NCBI RefSeq assembly: GCF_019740335.1
Contig: NZ_JAHXZS010000001.1
Coordinates: forward strand, 868,001 to 932,000
Direction of reading: 5' to 3'
Length of the DNA stretch: 64,000 nt
DNA from: Alteraquisediminimonas sediminicola
GTDB taxonomy: Bacteria > Pseudomonadota > Alphaproteobacteria > Sphingomonadales > Sphingomonadaceae
Part shown: positions 19,684 to 29,028 of the stretch, piece after piece
Layout: each line of letters starts with the position of its first letter
Numbering within the stretch: the stretch's first letter is position 1
Position numbers and translations under genes: made by a program
The notes under the pieces: generated by a model
The model's database searches: none
Seen by the model: only the letters and a program-made list of their open reading frames with translations
What the model was told of the DNA's origin: nothing

Positions 19684-21252
19684 CTAGGGTGTGGGAGGAC
19701 TTTTTCCCGGAAATTGCGCTGGATCGGCCAATGTGCGGGCCAGCCGGACCATCAAATCCGCATCCTGCGCCGCGCCGCCCAGTTCAATCGCGTGGCTCAG
19801 ATCATCTTCGGGGAGGTGATAAGGCTTATCAAAGAATGACTTGAGCCGCGCCTCATCGGTAAAAAATCCGCCGACCATCACCGCAGGCACCCCGGCCTGC
19901 ATAAAGGCCCAAGCATCCTGACGCCGCAACAACGCATTATGGACAGGGCGATCATCCACCTCGCGCCCCATATCATGCGCGATCTTGTCGATAAGCGGAT
20001 CAAGCACGGTCAACCCGCGCCCGATCACGCCGATCTTGGCCCCGCGCGGCACCACCGCCACCGTATCCATATTGAGCGCCGCCACGACCTCGGCCTTGAT
20101 ACCGAGCAACGACCCCGCATAATAACGCGCGCCCAATAAGCCCAATTCCTCCGCCGTCGTCGCGATCAGGATCACATCGCGCGCCAGTGGTGCGCCCTTA
20201 TTAAGCCGCCGTCCCACCTCGATCATCATCGCCACGCCGCTCGCATTATCGACCGCACCATTGCAAATACGGTCGCGCTCGCTTTTGGGTGCGCAAATGC
20301 CAAGATGATCATGATGGGCGGACAGGACAATCGCCCCGGCGAGATTACCCGTGCCATTGCCCGCTCGGCCCCGAATGCGCCCGACCACATTATAGCCGTC
20401 ATACGCCCGGATGATGCTGGTCGCGTGCAGGCTGAAAGTAACCGGCAGCATCATGGGCCGAAAATCCGCCCGCCCCGCCTCTTCGATCAGGCCATCAAGG
20501 CTGCGGCCCACACGCTGCGCCATCTGATCGACCTGATCGCGCGGCAGGATGATGCTGGCGGCCAGTGCCGGATCATTGGCCAGCATCGTGCGCGGGCCAC
20601 GGTTCAATTCGCGGATGCGCTGCCATGTCACATCATGCGGGGCAACCAATATCACCCCGCCTGCCCCACGCGCGGCAAGGCTGCTCCGCACATCCGTCAT
20701 CACCATCGGCGCAATCCCGCCCGGCGGCTTATCGGACAAGAGCAATATCAGCCGGTCTTTGACCTCCGCCTGATCCAATTGATGGCCAAAGCCCGCAAAC
20801 AAGATCGGCATATTACGCAAGCTGAGCTGTTCCTCGCGGGTCGTCGCGATCAATCCATCGGAGGAAAGCGACATCGACCCGCCAGCGAATTTAAACTTGC
20901 CCGTCGCCTTGAACGGACGGCGCTCCACCAGCGGGACCGGCTGGAACCATTGGCCATTCGCCCCATCCGGCACCGCGCCCAGCGCCTCGAACTGCTTGGC
21001 GATATAGGCGATGGTCTTTTGCTCGCCCTCGGTCCCGGCCCGACGCCCCTCAAACGCATCGCTCGCCAGCACCTCGATATGCTGCATCAGATCGGCCTCG
21101 CTGATCGCCTGATCCGGCAAGGTCGCCACCGGCGCATTGGCGCGTGGCAGCACGGCATGGGTCGCCCCCGCCAGCCCCGCCAGCAACAGGAGCGCCGCAG
21201 CTACCTTACGCAAATGCCTCACCGATACATGCGCCACTGGTCGCAAATTCAA
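19684..21252 (-). CDS. exported M28 family metallopeptidase
   Basis: A 522-residue peptidase with an N-terminal signal sequence (about residues 15-33, KVAAALLLLAGLAGATHAV). A PA-like insert lies about 130-260. The M28 catalytic domain has the zinc ligands in LSAHHDHLG, NGAVDNASGVAMM and TTAEELGLLGARYY, and a later block with PVHNALLRRQDAWAF. Family members are aminopeptidases of the periplasm or exterior. The start is a TTG at 21252 overlapping the CitE-like stop (TTGA); GTG codons at 21237 and 21222 are alternatives. Substrate unknown. Confidence 0.88.
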   Translation of the reverse strand: MNLRPVAHVSVRHLRKVAAALLLLAGLAGATHAVLPRANAPVATLPDQAISEADLMQHIEVLASDAFEGRRAGTEGEQKTIAYIAKQFEALGAVPDGANGQWFQPVPLVERRPFKATGKFKFAGGSMSLSSDGLIATTREEQLSLRNMPILFAGFGHQLDQAEVKDRLILLLSDKPPGGIAPMVMTDVRSSLAARGAGGVILVAPHDVTWQRIRELNRGPRTMLANDPALAASIILPRDQVDQMAQRVGRSLDGLIEEAGRADFRPMMLPVTFSLHATSIIRAYDGYNVVGRIRGRAGNGTGNLAGAIVLSAHHDHLGICAPKSERDRICNGAVDNASGVAMMIEVGRRLNKGAPLARDVILIATTAEELGLLGARYYAGSLLGIKAEVVAALNMDTVAVVPRGAKIGVIGRGLTVLDPLIDKIAHDMGREVDDRPVHNALLRRQDAWAFMQAGVPAVMVGGFFTDEARLKSFFDKPYHLPEDDLSHAIELGGAAQDADLMVRLARTLADPAQFPGKSPPTP

Positions 21253-22052
21253 ACGCGCGCGCGGGCAAGCAAACGACGCGCGGACTCCACATGCATCGTT
21301 TCGATCATCCGGTCCTGATAACGCTCCGCCCCGCCGGTCGCGGCGGCAATCAAGGCCTGCGCCTCGGCAATCGCCTGTGCATCCGGCCCGAATGCGGCAT
21401 TGGCTGTGTCAATCTGATTGGGATGGATCAACGTCTTGCCATCAAAGCCGAGCAAATGCCCCTGCGCGCATTCCGCGGCTAATCCGGCCTCATCCTTCAA
21501 TTTGTTGAACACGCCATCCAATACAGTGATGCCCGCCATCCGCGCCGCCATCACCGCCACCTGCATCGCATATTGCAGGCCTGTCCGCGCCGGATCGTCC
21601 GGCAGATGCAGCACATGCGCGAGATCGTTATTGCCCATGATCAGCCCGACAACCGCAGGCTCGGCGGCAATTTCATACGCGCGGCGCACCGCCAAGGGCG
21701 TCTCGATCATCGCATAGACCGGACGGCCCAGTTGATGCGCCACCCGCGCCGCATCCGCCGCATCCTCGACCTTGGGCAGTACGAACAAATCGCACGCTGC
21801 CCCTGCCACCGCCGCCAGATCATCGGCGTGAAAGCGGCTATCGACCGCATTGACGCGGATTGCGGTGATCTTGCCCGGAAATCCTGCCTGCATCGCAGCG
21901 ACTGCGCCCGCGCGCGCCACCGGCTTATCCTCATCCTTCACCGAATCTTCGAGATCGAGGATCACCATATCGCAGGCCAGCCCCCGCACCTTTTCAATGG
22001 CACGTGCATTGCTGGCGGGCAGATAAAGAGCAGAGCGCGGGGCGACGATCAT
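21249..22052 (-). CDS. HpcH/HpaI aldolase / citrate lyase beta-like (CitE) protein
   Basis: A 267-residue TIM-barrel lyase of the CitE family: RSALYLPASNARAIEKV, the metal-ligand LDLEDSVKDEDK, VRVNAVDS-like block (IRVNAVDSRFHADD), and YAMIETPLAVRRAYEI with the Mg-binding Glu. Members cleave or hydrolyse acyl-CoA thioesters such as malyl-CoA, citramalyl-CoA or citryl-CoA. No citrate lyase alpha or gamma subunit is nearby, so a stand-alone malyl/citramalyl-CoA lyase-type role is more likely than citrate lyase. It is translationally coupled (TTGA) to the M28 peptidase, which has no obvious metabolic link. Confidence 0.85.
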   Translation of the reverse strand: MIVAPRSALYLPASNARAIEKVRGLACDMVILDLEDSVKDEDKPVARAGAVAAMQAGFPGKITAIRVNAVDSRFHADDLAAVAGAACDLFVLPKVEDAADAARVAHQLGRPVYAMIETPLAVRRAYEIAAEPAVVGLIMGNNDLAHVLHLPDDPARTGLQYAMQVAVMAARMAGITVLDGVFNKLKDEAGLAAECAQGHLLGFDGKTLIHPNQIDTANAAFGPDAQAIAEAQALIAAATGGAERYQDRMIETMHVESARRLLARARV

Positions 22053-22154
22053 CAAATTGAAACCTCTGGTGATGGATAATGGTTGGCAACCGCCGAAAGG
22101 CTTGTCACATTAATTGCCGGAAGATCAAGTCTGGTCCTCGGGTGTACAAGGGGA

Positions 22155-23075
22155 ATGTCTGTGGAAGGGTTTTTACTGATCGCATTGGTGATGGCGATTG
22201 TCTTTGTGTTCATGGGCGTCACCGTTGTCCGCCAAGGCTATCAATATACGATTGAACGCTTCGGGCGTTTCACCCATGTCGCCCATCCCGGCTTCAACTT
22301 CATCATGCCGTTTTTCGATCGCGTGGGCCGCAAGGTCAATGTGATGGAACAGGTGCTGGATATTCCGGGGCAGGAAATCATCACCAAGGACAATGCCATG
22401 GTGTCGGTCGATGGCGTGGTCTTTTTTCAGGTCCTTGATGCCGCCCGCGCGGCCTATGAAGTGTCCGACCTTTATGTCGCGATCCTCAACCTCGTCACCA
22501 CTAATTTGCGCACCGTGATGGGCGCGATGGACCTTGATGAAACCCTGTCCAAACGTGACGAAATCAACGCCCGGCTGTTGTCGGTGGTCGATCATGCCAC
22601 CATCGCATGGGGCGTGAAGATCACCCGGGTCGAGGTCAAGGACATCCGCCCGCCGATGGACATCGTCAACGCCATGGGCCGCCAGATGAAGGCCGAACGC
22701 GAAAAACGCGCGACCATCCTCGAATCCGAAGCCGCGCGTCAGAATGAAATCAACCGCGCAGAGGGCCTGAAACAGGCGCAAATTCTGGAGGCCGAAGGCC
22801 GTCGCCAATCCGCATTCCTCGACGCAGAAGCCCGCGAACGCTCCGCCGAGGCCGAAGCCAAGGCAACCCAAATGGTGTCCGATGCCATCGGGTCGGGCAA
22901 TAGTCAGGCAATCAACTATTTCGTCGCCCAGAAATATGTCGAGGCGATCAGCCAGTTCGCGACCAGCCCGAATGCCAAGACCATCCTCTTCCCGGTCGAA
23001 GCCACGCAATTGATGGGGTCGCTTGGCGGCATCGGCGAATTGCTGCGCGGTACGCTGACCGACAAGACATCGTGA
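22155..23075 (+). CDS. SPFH/Band 7 (slipin/paraslipin) membrane protein
   Basis: A 306-residue stomatin-like protein. One N-terminal membrane helix (about 4-24) is followed by the SPFH domain starting with VVRQGYQYTIERFGRF. The block VKDIRPPMDIVNAMGRQMKAEREKRA leads into an Ala/Glu-rich coiled coil (about 175-250). Slipins oligomerise in membrane microdomains, and the pairing with a downstream nfeD gene (5 bp) is characteristic. The start is uncertain: ATG at 22155 is only 1-2 nt from an AAGGGG site, so the GTG at 22161 (MEGFLL) may be the real initiator. Confidence 0.9.
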   Translation: MSVEGFLLIALVMAIVFVFMGVTVVRQGYQYTIERFGRFTHVAHPGFNFIMPFFDRVGRKVNVMEQVLDIPGQEIITKDNAMVSVDGVVFFQVLDAARAAYEVSDLYVAILNLVTTNLRTVMGAMDLDETLSKRDEINARLLSVVDHATIAWGVKITRVEVKDIRPPMDIVNAMGRQMKAEREKRATILESEAARQNEINRAEGLKQAQILEAEGRRQSAFLDAEARERSAEAEAKATQMVSDAIGSGNSQAINYFVAQKYVEAISQFATSPNAKTILFPVEATQLMGSLGGIGELLRGTLTDKTS

Positions 23076-23079
23076 GGCG

Positions 23080-23520
23080 ATGATGATCGACCAACTCGCG
23101 CCCCATTTTTGGTGGCTCAGCCTCGCCTTCGCCCTCGCCATTGCCGAAATGGTGATCCCCGGCGTGTTCCTGATCTGGCTTGGCGGCGCGGCGTTGGTCA
23201 CTGGCCTCGCGACCATGGCCTTCGACCTTGGCCATTCGGCGCAATTGGCGGTCGCGGCGGTAACGGCCATTGGCTCGGTCTATCTGGGCCGCCGCGTGAT
23301 CCACGACCATCCGACCGTGTCGGACGATCCGATGCTCAACGACCGCACGGCGCGGTTGATCGGCCATGTCGTGACGGTGACACAGGGCTTTGAAAATGGT
23401 CAGGGCCGGGTCAAGGTCGGCGATACCGAATGGCTCGCCAACGGTCCCGATCTCGTACTTGGCGCAAAAGCGCGGGTCATCGGCAGCACCGGCGGCGCGC
23501 TGGATGTGGAGGGGGTATAA
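23080..23520 (+). CDS. NfeD family membrane protein
   Basis: A 146-residue short NfeD. Two or three hydrophobic segments (about 10-75, FALAIAEMVIPGVFLIWLGG being the best) are followed by a C-terminal OB-fold domain with GRVKVGDTEW and LVLGAKARVIGS. NfeD1b proteins of this size partner with slipins, and the gene starts 4 bp after the slipin stop, so they act together at the inner membrane. The stop codon is followed within 10 bp by a repeat element. Confidence 0.9.
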   Translation: MMIDQLAPHFWWLSLAFALAIAEMVIPGVFLIWLGGAALVTGLATMAFDLGHSAQLAVAAVTAIGSVYLGRRVIHDHPTVSDDPMLNDRTARLIGHVVTVTQGFENGQGRVKVGDTEWLANGPDLVLGAKARVIGSTGGALDVEGV

Positions 23521-23529
23521 AGACGCTTG

Positions 23530-23631
23530 GCAACGGCCACCAACCGCGCGTAAGCGCCGCAAGGCCGACCGGCCGCCCGAGCTTATTGCGAGGAAGCCAA
23601 GCGGGCGGATGCCCGCGCCCGGCGCTTGAGG
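23530..23631. repeat. half-copy of the long inverted-repeat element (element A)
   Basis: Contains only the right arm of the element seen whole at 25013-25235 and 29029-29249. It shares GCCCGAGCTTATTGCGAGGA and ends in CGGCGCTTGAGG followed by GCTAAAACAAAAAA. Local stems are GGCC/GGCC (23564-23575) and GCGGGC ggat GCCCGC (23601-23616). The second of these differs in sequence but not in pairing from the equivalent stem GGCGAC/GTCGCC of the other copies. It lies between nfeD and trmFO, which point the same way. Confidence 0.8.
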
Positions 23632-23683
23632 GCTAAAACAAAAAAATAGACTCCCCTTGCTGATTCCGCCTATCGGCAAGGCC

Positions 23684-25012
23684 ATGCAACATCAGGTTCA
23701 CATCATCGGCGGCGGGCTCGCCGGGTCGGAAGCGGCATGGCAATTGGCCGAGGCCGGTATCCGCGTCAAATTATCGGAAATGCGTGGCGGCGGGCATATG
23801 ACCCCCGCGCATGAAACGGACGCGCTGGCGGAACTGGTCTGCTCCAACAGCTTTCGCTCCGACGATGCCGAACGCAATGCCGTCGGCCTGCTCCATCAGG
23901 AAATGCGCGATCTCAATTCGCTGATCATGCAGGCGGCAACCGCCACTCGCCTGCCCGCAGGCTCCGCCCTCGCCGTCGCGCGCGAGGACTTCGCCAATTA
24001 TGTGACACAGGCGCTCAGCAACCATCCGAATATCGAGGTCGTGCGCGAACGGGTCGATGACATTCCCGATGACGGCGTGCCGGTCATCATCGCCACCGGG
24101 CCATTGACCGCAGACGGCCTCGCCGCCTCGATTGCGCGGCGTACCGGATCGGATGCGCTGGCGTTTTTCGATGCGATTGCGCCCATCGTCTATCGCGACA
24201 GCATCAACATGGACATTTGCTGGCTCCAATCGCGCTGGGACAAGGGCGAGACCAAGGATTATATCAACTGCCCGATGTCGAAGGATGAATATATCGCCTT
24301 CCACGCCGCCATGATCGCCGGTGAAAAGACCGAGTTCAAGGAATGGGAAAAGGACACCCCCTATTTCGATGGCTGCATGCCGATCGAGGTGATGGCCGAA
24401 CGCGGGCTGGATACGCCGCGTTATGGCCCGATGAAGGGGGTCGGCCTTGATGATCCGCGCACCGGGCGCTGGCCCTATGCAGTGGTGCAATTGCGGCAGG
24501 ACAATGCGCTTGGCACCTTGTGGAACATCGTCGGTTTCCAGACCAAGCTGAAACACGCCGAACAGGTCCGCATCTTCCGCACGATTCCGGGCTTGGAAAA
24601 TGCGGAATTCGCAAGGCTTGGCGGCCTGCATCGCAACAGCTTCATCCGCTCTCCCATTTTGCTGGATGAAACATTGCGCCTCAAATCCGCGCCGCATATC
24701 CGCTTTGCGGGCCAGATCACCGGCTGCGAAGGCTATGTCGAATCCACCGCCATCGGCCTGATCGCAGGCCGTTTCGCGCTGGCGGAACTGACCGGCAAAA
24801 CGCTCCCCCCGCCGCCGCAAGAAACCGCGCTCGGCGCATTGCTGCATCACATCACGGGCGGCGCAGAGGCCGATAGCTATCAACCGATGAACGTGAATTT
24901 CGGCCTGTTCCCGCCGCTCGAATTGCAGGGCCGCAGCAAAAAGGCCGACCGGAAATTGCTCTACTCCAGCCGTGGCCGCGAAGCGTTCAAGGCGTGGAGT
25001 CTTTTGTTTTAG
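23684..25012 (+). CDS. trmFO: methylenetetrahydrofolate--tRNA-(uracil-5-)-methyltransferase
   Basis: A 442-residue flavoprotein: FAD site [20 protein letters not shown], family blocks [47 protein letters not shown] and [10 protein letters not shown]. TrmFO methylates U54 of the tRNA T-loop using folate-bound carbon and FAD. The ATG at 23684 with an AAGG site is preferred to an upstream TTG at 23657, because the Rossmann motif begins within the first few residues. Its stop codon touches the next repeat element. Confidence 0.96.
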   Translation: MQHQVHIIGGGLAGSEAAWQLAEAGIRVKLSEMRGGGHMTPAHETDALAELVCSNSFRSDDAERNAVGLLHQEMRDLNSLIMQAATATRLPAGSALAVAREDFANYVTQALSNHPNIEVVRERVDDIPDDGVPVIIATGPLTADGLAASIARRTGSDALAFFDAIAPIVYRDSINMDICWLQSRWDKGETKDYINCPMSKDEYIAFHAAMIAGEKTEFKEWEKDTPYFDGCMPIEVMAERGLDTPRYGPMKGVGLDDPRTGRWPYAVVQLRQDNALGTLWNIVGFQTKLKHAEQVRIFRTIPGLENAEFARLGGLHRNSFIRSPILLDETLRLKSAPHIRFAGQITGCEGYVESTAIGLIAGRFALAELTGKTLPPPPQETALGALLHHITGGAEADSYQPMNVNFGLFPPLELQGRSKKADRKLLYSSRGREAFKAWSLLF

Positions 25013-25235
25013 CCTCAAGCGCCGGGCGGCGACATCCGTCGCCTTGGCTACGCGCCAATAAGGCGCGGCGGCCGTTCGGCCTTGCGGCGGCGATGCCGCC
25101 GTTGGTGGGGGATAGCTAGGTCAGCCCTTGGAAATTGCCGCCAACGGCTGCGTGAGCAGCCGCAAGCGCGAACGCGCGCCCGAGCTTATTGCGAGGAAAG
25201 CCAAGGCGACGGATGTCGCCGCCCGGCGCTTGAGG
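25013..25235. repeat. long inverted-repeat element with nested hairpins (element B)
   Basis: Left arm 25013-25108 and right arm 25138-25235 are imperfect reverse complements: both ends are CCTCAAGCGCCGGGCGGCGA-type sequence on opposite strands. Each arm also folds by itself: GGCGAC atcc GTCGCC (25028-25043), GCGCC aataa GGCGC, GGCC gttc GGCC, GGCGGC gat GCCGCC, then GGCTGC gtga GCAGCC and GGCGAC ggat GTCGCC (25205-25220). It fills the gap between convergent trmFO and the acyl-AMP ligase and abuts the trmFO stop codon. No open frame in it looks coding. Confidence 0.88.
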
Positions 25236-25246
25236 GAACAATCAAA

Positions 25247-26980
25247 CTACGCCGCAATATCGTAAGGCTGGATCTCGCCTGACAGATAGAGGTTCCGCGC
25301 CTTGGCCCGGCTCAACTTGCCCGAAGAGGTGCGCGGCAGGGTGCGCGGCGGCACCAGTTCGACCACGCAATGCATGCCGGTAATCGCGCGGACGCGTTCG
25401 CGGATCGCATCGCGCAACCGGCTACGCTCCATCGGATCGGTCGTGCGGCATTGCACCAGCACGGCAGGCGTTTCTTCGCCACCCGGCGTGGTGATCGCAA
25501 AAGCAGCGATGTCGCCCGATTTAAAGCCCGGCAATTGCTCCACCGCCCATTCGATATCCTGCGGCCAATGGTTCTTGCCATTGATGATGATCATGTCCTT
25601 GGCGCGGCCCACGATATACAAATAGCCGTCCGACAAATAGCCCATGTCCCCGGTATCGAGCCAGCCATCCGCCATACAGGCTTCGGTCGCTTCCTCGTCC
25701 TGATAATAGCCGGTCATGATCGAAATGCCCTTGCACCAGACCTTGCCGATCGCCTTTTCAGGTAGCAATGTGCCGTCTTCCTCGCGGATTTCGACGACCA
25801 TGTCCTTCACCGGCTTGCCGCAATTCACGATCGAGCGGAAACGCTGTGGCCGATTGGGCCGCGCATCCGCGCCCGACAATTCGGTTTCTTCGACCAGTTC
25901 GACGACAATCCCCTCGCCCGGCGGCATGATGGTGACAGCCAACGTCGCCTCGGCAAGGCCATAGCTCGGCAAAAAGGCGCTGGCGTTGAAGCCCGCCGGG
26001 TGGAACGCATCGACAAAGCCCTGCATCACATCCGGGCGGATCATATCCGCGCCATTACCTGCGATGCGCCAGCGCGACAGATCGAAACGGTCAGCGACAT
26101 TGGTCTGGAGGCTGATGCGACGCGCGCAAATGTCATAGCCAAAGGTCGGCGAATAGCTGATCGACGTGCCGTCATGGCGGCTGATCATATCGAGCCACGC
26201 CAGCGGACGCCGCGCAAAATCTTCGGTCTTGAGATAATCGACCGACACCTGATTGGCGACCGGCGACAGGAAGCAACCGACCAGACCCATGTCATGATAC
26301 CAAGGCAGCCACGAAATGCAGCGGTCGCCGGTGGTGATTTCCATCCCATGGGCATGGGCGGACAGATTGTTGAGCAACGCCCGGTGCGTCACCGCCACCC
26401 CATGCGGGAAACGGGTCGAACCCGATGAATATTGCAGATAGGCGATGTCGTCCGGATCGGCCTGTGGCAAATCCACCGCAGGCGCGTCGTTCGCGGAAAA
26501 GCTCTCCCAATCCAGTCCGCGCACATTGCATTGACGCGCGGCCTCGCCCGCCATTGTTTCCAGTTCAGGCGGATAGAACAGGATCGAGGGATCGGAACTG
26601 CCCAATTGCACCTTCAATTGGTCGATATAGCTTTCCTTGCCGCCAAAGCTCGTCGGCAACGGCAGCGGCACCGGCCATGCGCCCGCATAGATCACACCGA
26701 AAAACAGCGCCGCGAAATCCGGGCCAGTTTCGGCGATCAACGCGATGCGGTCGCCGGGCTTCACGCCATCGGCAATCAGCCGCGCCGCCTGTGCCAGCGC
26801 ATCCACCCGCATCTCGGCAAAGCGATAAGGCCGCACCAAAGAGCCGCGCGCATCATGAAAATTCAGGCCGCGCAGGCCCGTTGCCGCATAATCCAACGCC
26901 TCACCCAAGGTGCCAAAATCGGCGAACCGGCGGGCTAGATGGTCATCCGTGGGGCAGCTTTGCGACGGAATGGGCGACAT
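25247..26980 (-). CDS. fatty acyl-AMP ligase (FAAL-like AMP-dependent synthetase)
   Basis: A 577-residue adenylate-forming enzyme. The ATP-binding loop is YLQYSSGSTRFPHGV, followed by SWLPWYHDMGLVG, the FAAL-type motif, and the A8 region DTGDMGYLSDGYLYIVGRAKD. The catalytic Lys appears in SSGKLSRAKARN near the C-terminus. The domain order and the LPWYHDMGL block match fatty acyl-AMP ligases, which pass activated acyl chains to carrier proteins instead of CoA. No carrier protein or polyketide synthase gene adjoins it. It is divergent from recX (about 145 bp) and convergent with trmFO. Confidence 0.88.
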   Translation of the reverse strand: MSPIPSQSCPTDDHLARRFADFGTLGEALDYAATGLRGLNFHDARGSLVRPYRFAEMRVDALAQAARLIADGVKPGDRIALIAETGPDFAALFFGVIYAGAWPVPLPLPTSFGGKESYIDQLKVQLGSSDPSILFYPPELETMAGEAARQCNVRGLDWESFSANDAPAVDLPQADPDDIAYLQYSSGSTRFPHGVAVTHRALLNNLSAHAHGMEITTGDRCISWLPWYHDMGLVGCFLSPVANQVSVDYLKTEDFARRPLAWLDMISRHDGTSISYSPTFGYDICARRISLQTNVADRFDLSRWRIAGNGADMIRPDVMQGFVDAFHPAGFNASAFLPSYGLAEATLAVTIMPPGEGIVVELVEETELSGADARPNRPQRFRSIVNCGKPVKDMVVEIREEDGTLLPEKAIGKVWCKGISIMTGYYQDEEATEACMADGWLDTGDMGYLSDGYLYIVGRAKDMIIINGKNHWPQDIEWAVEQLPGFKSGDIAAFAITTPGGEETPAVLVQCRTTDPMERSRLRDAIRERVRAITGMHCVVELVPPRTLPRTSSGKLSRAKARNLYLSGEIQPYDIAA

Positions 26981-27125
26981 AATATACTTTCCTGCTTGCG
27001 ACCGGCTTGTGGTGTCCGGCCTGCTTTAGATCAGCCTGTTCAGGACCGAATAGCCAAATGGTCTTCCCGCACCCTCGCCATCGGGCTAGGTATGGGTGAA
27101 CCGGAGCACTACATCGGACCGCACT

Positions 27126-27827
27126 ATGGCACAAAAATGGCGCTCTACACGTCAGGGCACGAAAAGTGCAACTTTTCCGCACGAATTGGCCGACGAAAAT
27201 ACACAAGCTACGCCCGATCAATCGGGTGACACCTCAACACGGCCATCGGCACGCCCCCCCGCACGGCCAAAGGGAATGAAGCTCGACTCTGCCCGGCTGG
27301 ACCGGCTCGCGCTTGATTATGTCGCGCGCTATGCCACCACCAGCGTCAAGCTCCAGCGCTATTTATCGCGCAAAATCATGGAAGCACGGCACGCCGATAG
27401 CATTGATGAAGCCGTCGCATCGACCCTCAATGCCCAGATTGCCGACATTCTCGCCCGCTGTGTCACGCTTGGCTATGTCAATGATCGCGCATGGGCCGAA
27501 ATGAAAGCATCCTCGCTACGCGCCAGCGGCTATGGCGACAGGCGGGTCCGCGACAATTTAAGAAGCAACGGCATTGCCCGCGATGTCGTTGAAGACATTA
27601 GCCTTACCCCGCATGAAGGGACGGGCGAGGATGAAAGAGAAGCGGAAAGTCCGATGGACATTGCGTTGCGATTCGCCAGACGCCACCGAATTGGGCCTTT
27701 CCGTCCCGTTAAAGAAAATGAACATCAAATTCACCAAACCATCGGAAAGCTGGTCAGAGCCGGACATCCTTATGATATTGCACATAAAATATCACAGATG
27801 AGCGCTACTGACATTGATGAAAATTGA
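27126..27827 (+). CDS. recX: RecX family regulatory protein
   Basis: A 233-residue protein with the helical three-repeat RecX architecture: LALDYVARYATTSVKLQRYLSRKI, then CVTLGYVNDRAWAEMKASSLRASGYGDRRVRDNLRSNGI, then a C-terminal unit with MDIALRFARRHRIGPF. RecX binds RecA filaments and limits recombinase activity. The first about 50 residues are a charged, low-complexity extension without family similarity; an internal ATG at 27276 would remove it but has poor ribosome-site spacing. recA is not adjacent. Confidence 0.82.
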   Translation: MAQKWRSTRQGTKSATFPHELADENTQATPDQSGDTSTRPSARPPARPKGMKLDSARLDRLALDYVARYATTSVKLQRYLSRKIMEARHADSIDEAVASTLNAQIADILARCVTLGYVNDRAWAEMKASSLRASGYGDRRVRDNLRSNGIARDVVEDISLTPHEGTGEDEREAESPMDIALRFARRHRIGPFRPVKENEHQIHQTIGKLVRAGHPYDIAHKISQMSATDIDEN

Positions 27828-27913
27828 AAACTTCGGAAACTAAACCATTGACGAAGGCACCAATGGCCTGCTGATACGTGATCTTGTTGTAACACGCGGG
27901 ATAAGTACAAGAG

Positions 27914-28498
27914 ATGACAGAACGGGACACATCGCCTGAGCACGAAAATGTAGAGGCGAGCGGGACCGGTGAAGAAGCGGGTAAACAGGTTGTTTCAGGC
28001 TTAGTGAAATGGTTCGATGCCACCCGGGGGTTTGGGTTCATCGTGCCAGATGATGGTTTGGGTGACGTGCTTATCCATTTTTCGCTGCTGCGCGAACATG
28101 ATCGCCGTAGCTTGCCGGAAGGTGCGCGGATCGATTGCACGGTAGTGCAGCGTGACCGGGGCCGTCAGGCCGACCGCGTCACGGCAATTGACCTAAGCTG
28201 CGCCACAGGCCCGGATTTGCAGGAAATCGCACAACGCGCGGCTGACCGCATCGACCCGGTCGCCTTGGTCGATGATGCAGGCGAATATACACCCACCACG
28301 GTCAAATGGTTCAACCGGCTGAAGGGTTATGGCTTTGTGGTGCCGGATGGCACGACCGAAGACGTGTTCCTCCACATGGAAACCCTGCGTCGCGGCGGCA
28401 TCGAAGAAGTCGAACCGGGCGAGCGGCTTTTCGCCCGCATCGCAGCGGGCCGCAAGGGGCGGCTGGCTGTCGTGGTCAACCGTGAATTGCCAGAATAA
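27914..28498 (+). CDS. cold-shock protein with two CSD domains
   Basis: A 194-residue protein with two cold-shock domains. The first (about 30-95) has [18 protein letters not shown] and DVLIHFSLL. The second (about 120-185) has [17 protein letters not shown] and DVFLHMETL. Both keep the RNP1 (K-G-F/Y-G-F) and RNP2 nucleic-acid-binding signatures. Double-CSD proteins are typical of alphaproteobacteria and bind single-stranded RNA or DNA. The acidic N-terminus ([17 protein letters not shown]) is probably disordered. It stands 12 bp upstream of the DUF192 gene, so they are likely co-transcribed, a common alphaproteobacterial pairing. Confidence 0.92.
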   Translation: MTERDTSPEHENVEASGTGEEAGKQVVSGLVKWFDATRGFGFIVPDDGLGDVLIHFSLLREHDRRSLPEGARIDCTVVQRDRGRQADRVTAIDLSCATGPDLQEIAQRAADRIDPVALVDDAGEYTPTTVKWFNRLKGYGFVVPDGTTEDVFLHMETLRRGGIEEVEPGERLFARIAAGRKGRLAVVVNRELPE

Positions 28499-28509
28499 GG
28501 CGCGTTAAC

Positions 28510-29007
28510 ATGCGTCATGCGCTGCGGCTTGCCCTTTTTATCGGTGTCGCGGTCTTGCCGATTGCCGCCTGCCATGCAGGCGGCAGCGCGCCCTTCTCCA
28601 ACGCCAATGCGACCGAGAATGAGGCCGAAAGCGGCCTTGCCACCGAAACCCTGTCCATTGCGACCATGAAGGGTGAACGTCGCTTCACCGTCGAAATCGC
28701 GCAGACTGCAGAAGAACAATCGCGCGGCTTGATGTTTCGCACCAAGCTTGCGCCTGATCGCGGCATGATCTTTCCGATGTTGCCGCCGCGCGATGTGGCC
28801 TTCTGGATGAAGAACACCCTCATCCCGCTCGACATGATCTTCATCCGCCCCAACCGCACCATCGCCCGGATCGAGGCAAACACCGTGCCGGAAACGCTCG
28901 ACCCAGTGTCCTCCAACGAGCCCGTCATCGCGGTGCTGGAAATCGCAGGCGGCCAAGCCGTCGCCCAGGGCATCGCCCCCGGCGATCTGGTGACGCTCCC
29001 CTTTTAG
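28510..29007 (+). CDS. DUF192 family exported protein
   Basis: A 165-residue protein with a signal sequence (about 1-24, LALFIGVAVLPIAACHAGG; the cysteine in IAAC could make it a lipoprotein) and a DUF192 domain. Hallmarks are ERRFTVEIAQT, SRGLMFRTKL, MIFPMLPPRDVAFWMKNTLI, PLDMIFI and GDLVTLPF. The function of the family is unknown; it is usually linked in alphaproteobacteria to a cold-shock gene, as here. The stop codon is embedded in an intrinsic terminator. Confidence 0.88.
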   Translation: MRHALRLALFIGVAVLPIAACHAGGSAPFSNANATENEAESGLATETLSIATMKGERRFTVEIAQTAEEQSRGLMFRTKLAPDRGMIFPMLPPRDVAFWMKNTLIPLDMIFIRPNRTIARIEANTVPETLDPVSSNEPVIAVLEIAGGQAVAQGIAPGDLVTLPF

Positions 29008-29021
29008 GGGAGCTTTTTTTT
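28995..29021 (+). terminator. intrinsic terminator overlapping the DUF192 stop codon
   Basis: Stem GCTCCCC / GGGGAGC (7 bp) with loop TTTTA is followed by eight Ts (29014-29021). The TAG stop (29005-29007) spans the loop and the 3' stem, so the last sense codons form the 5' stem. Confidence 0.9.
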
Positions 29022-29028
29022 GCTTTAG

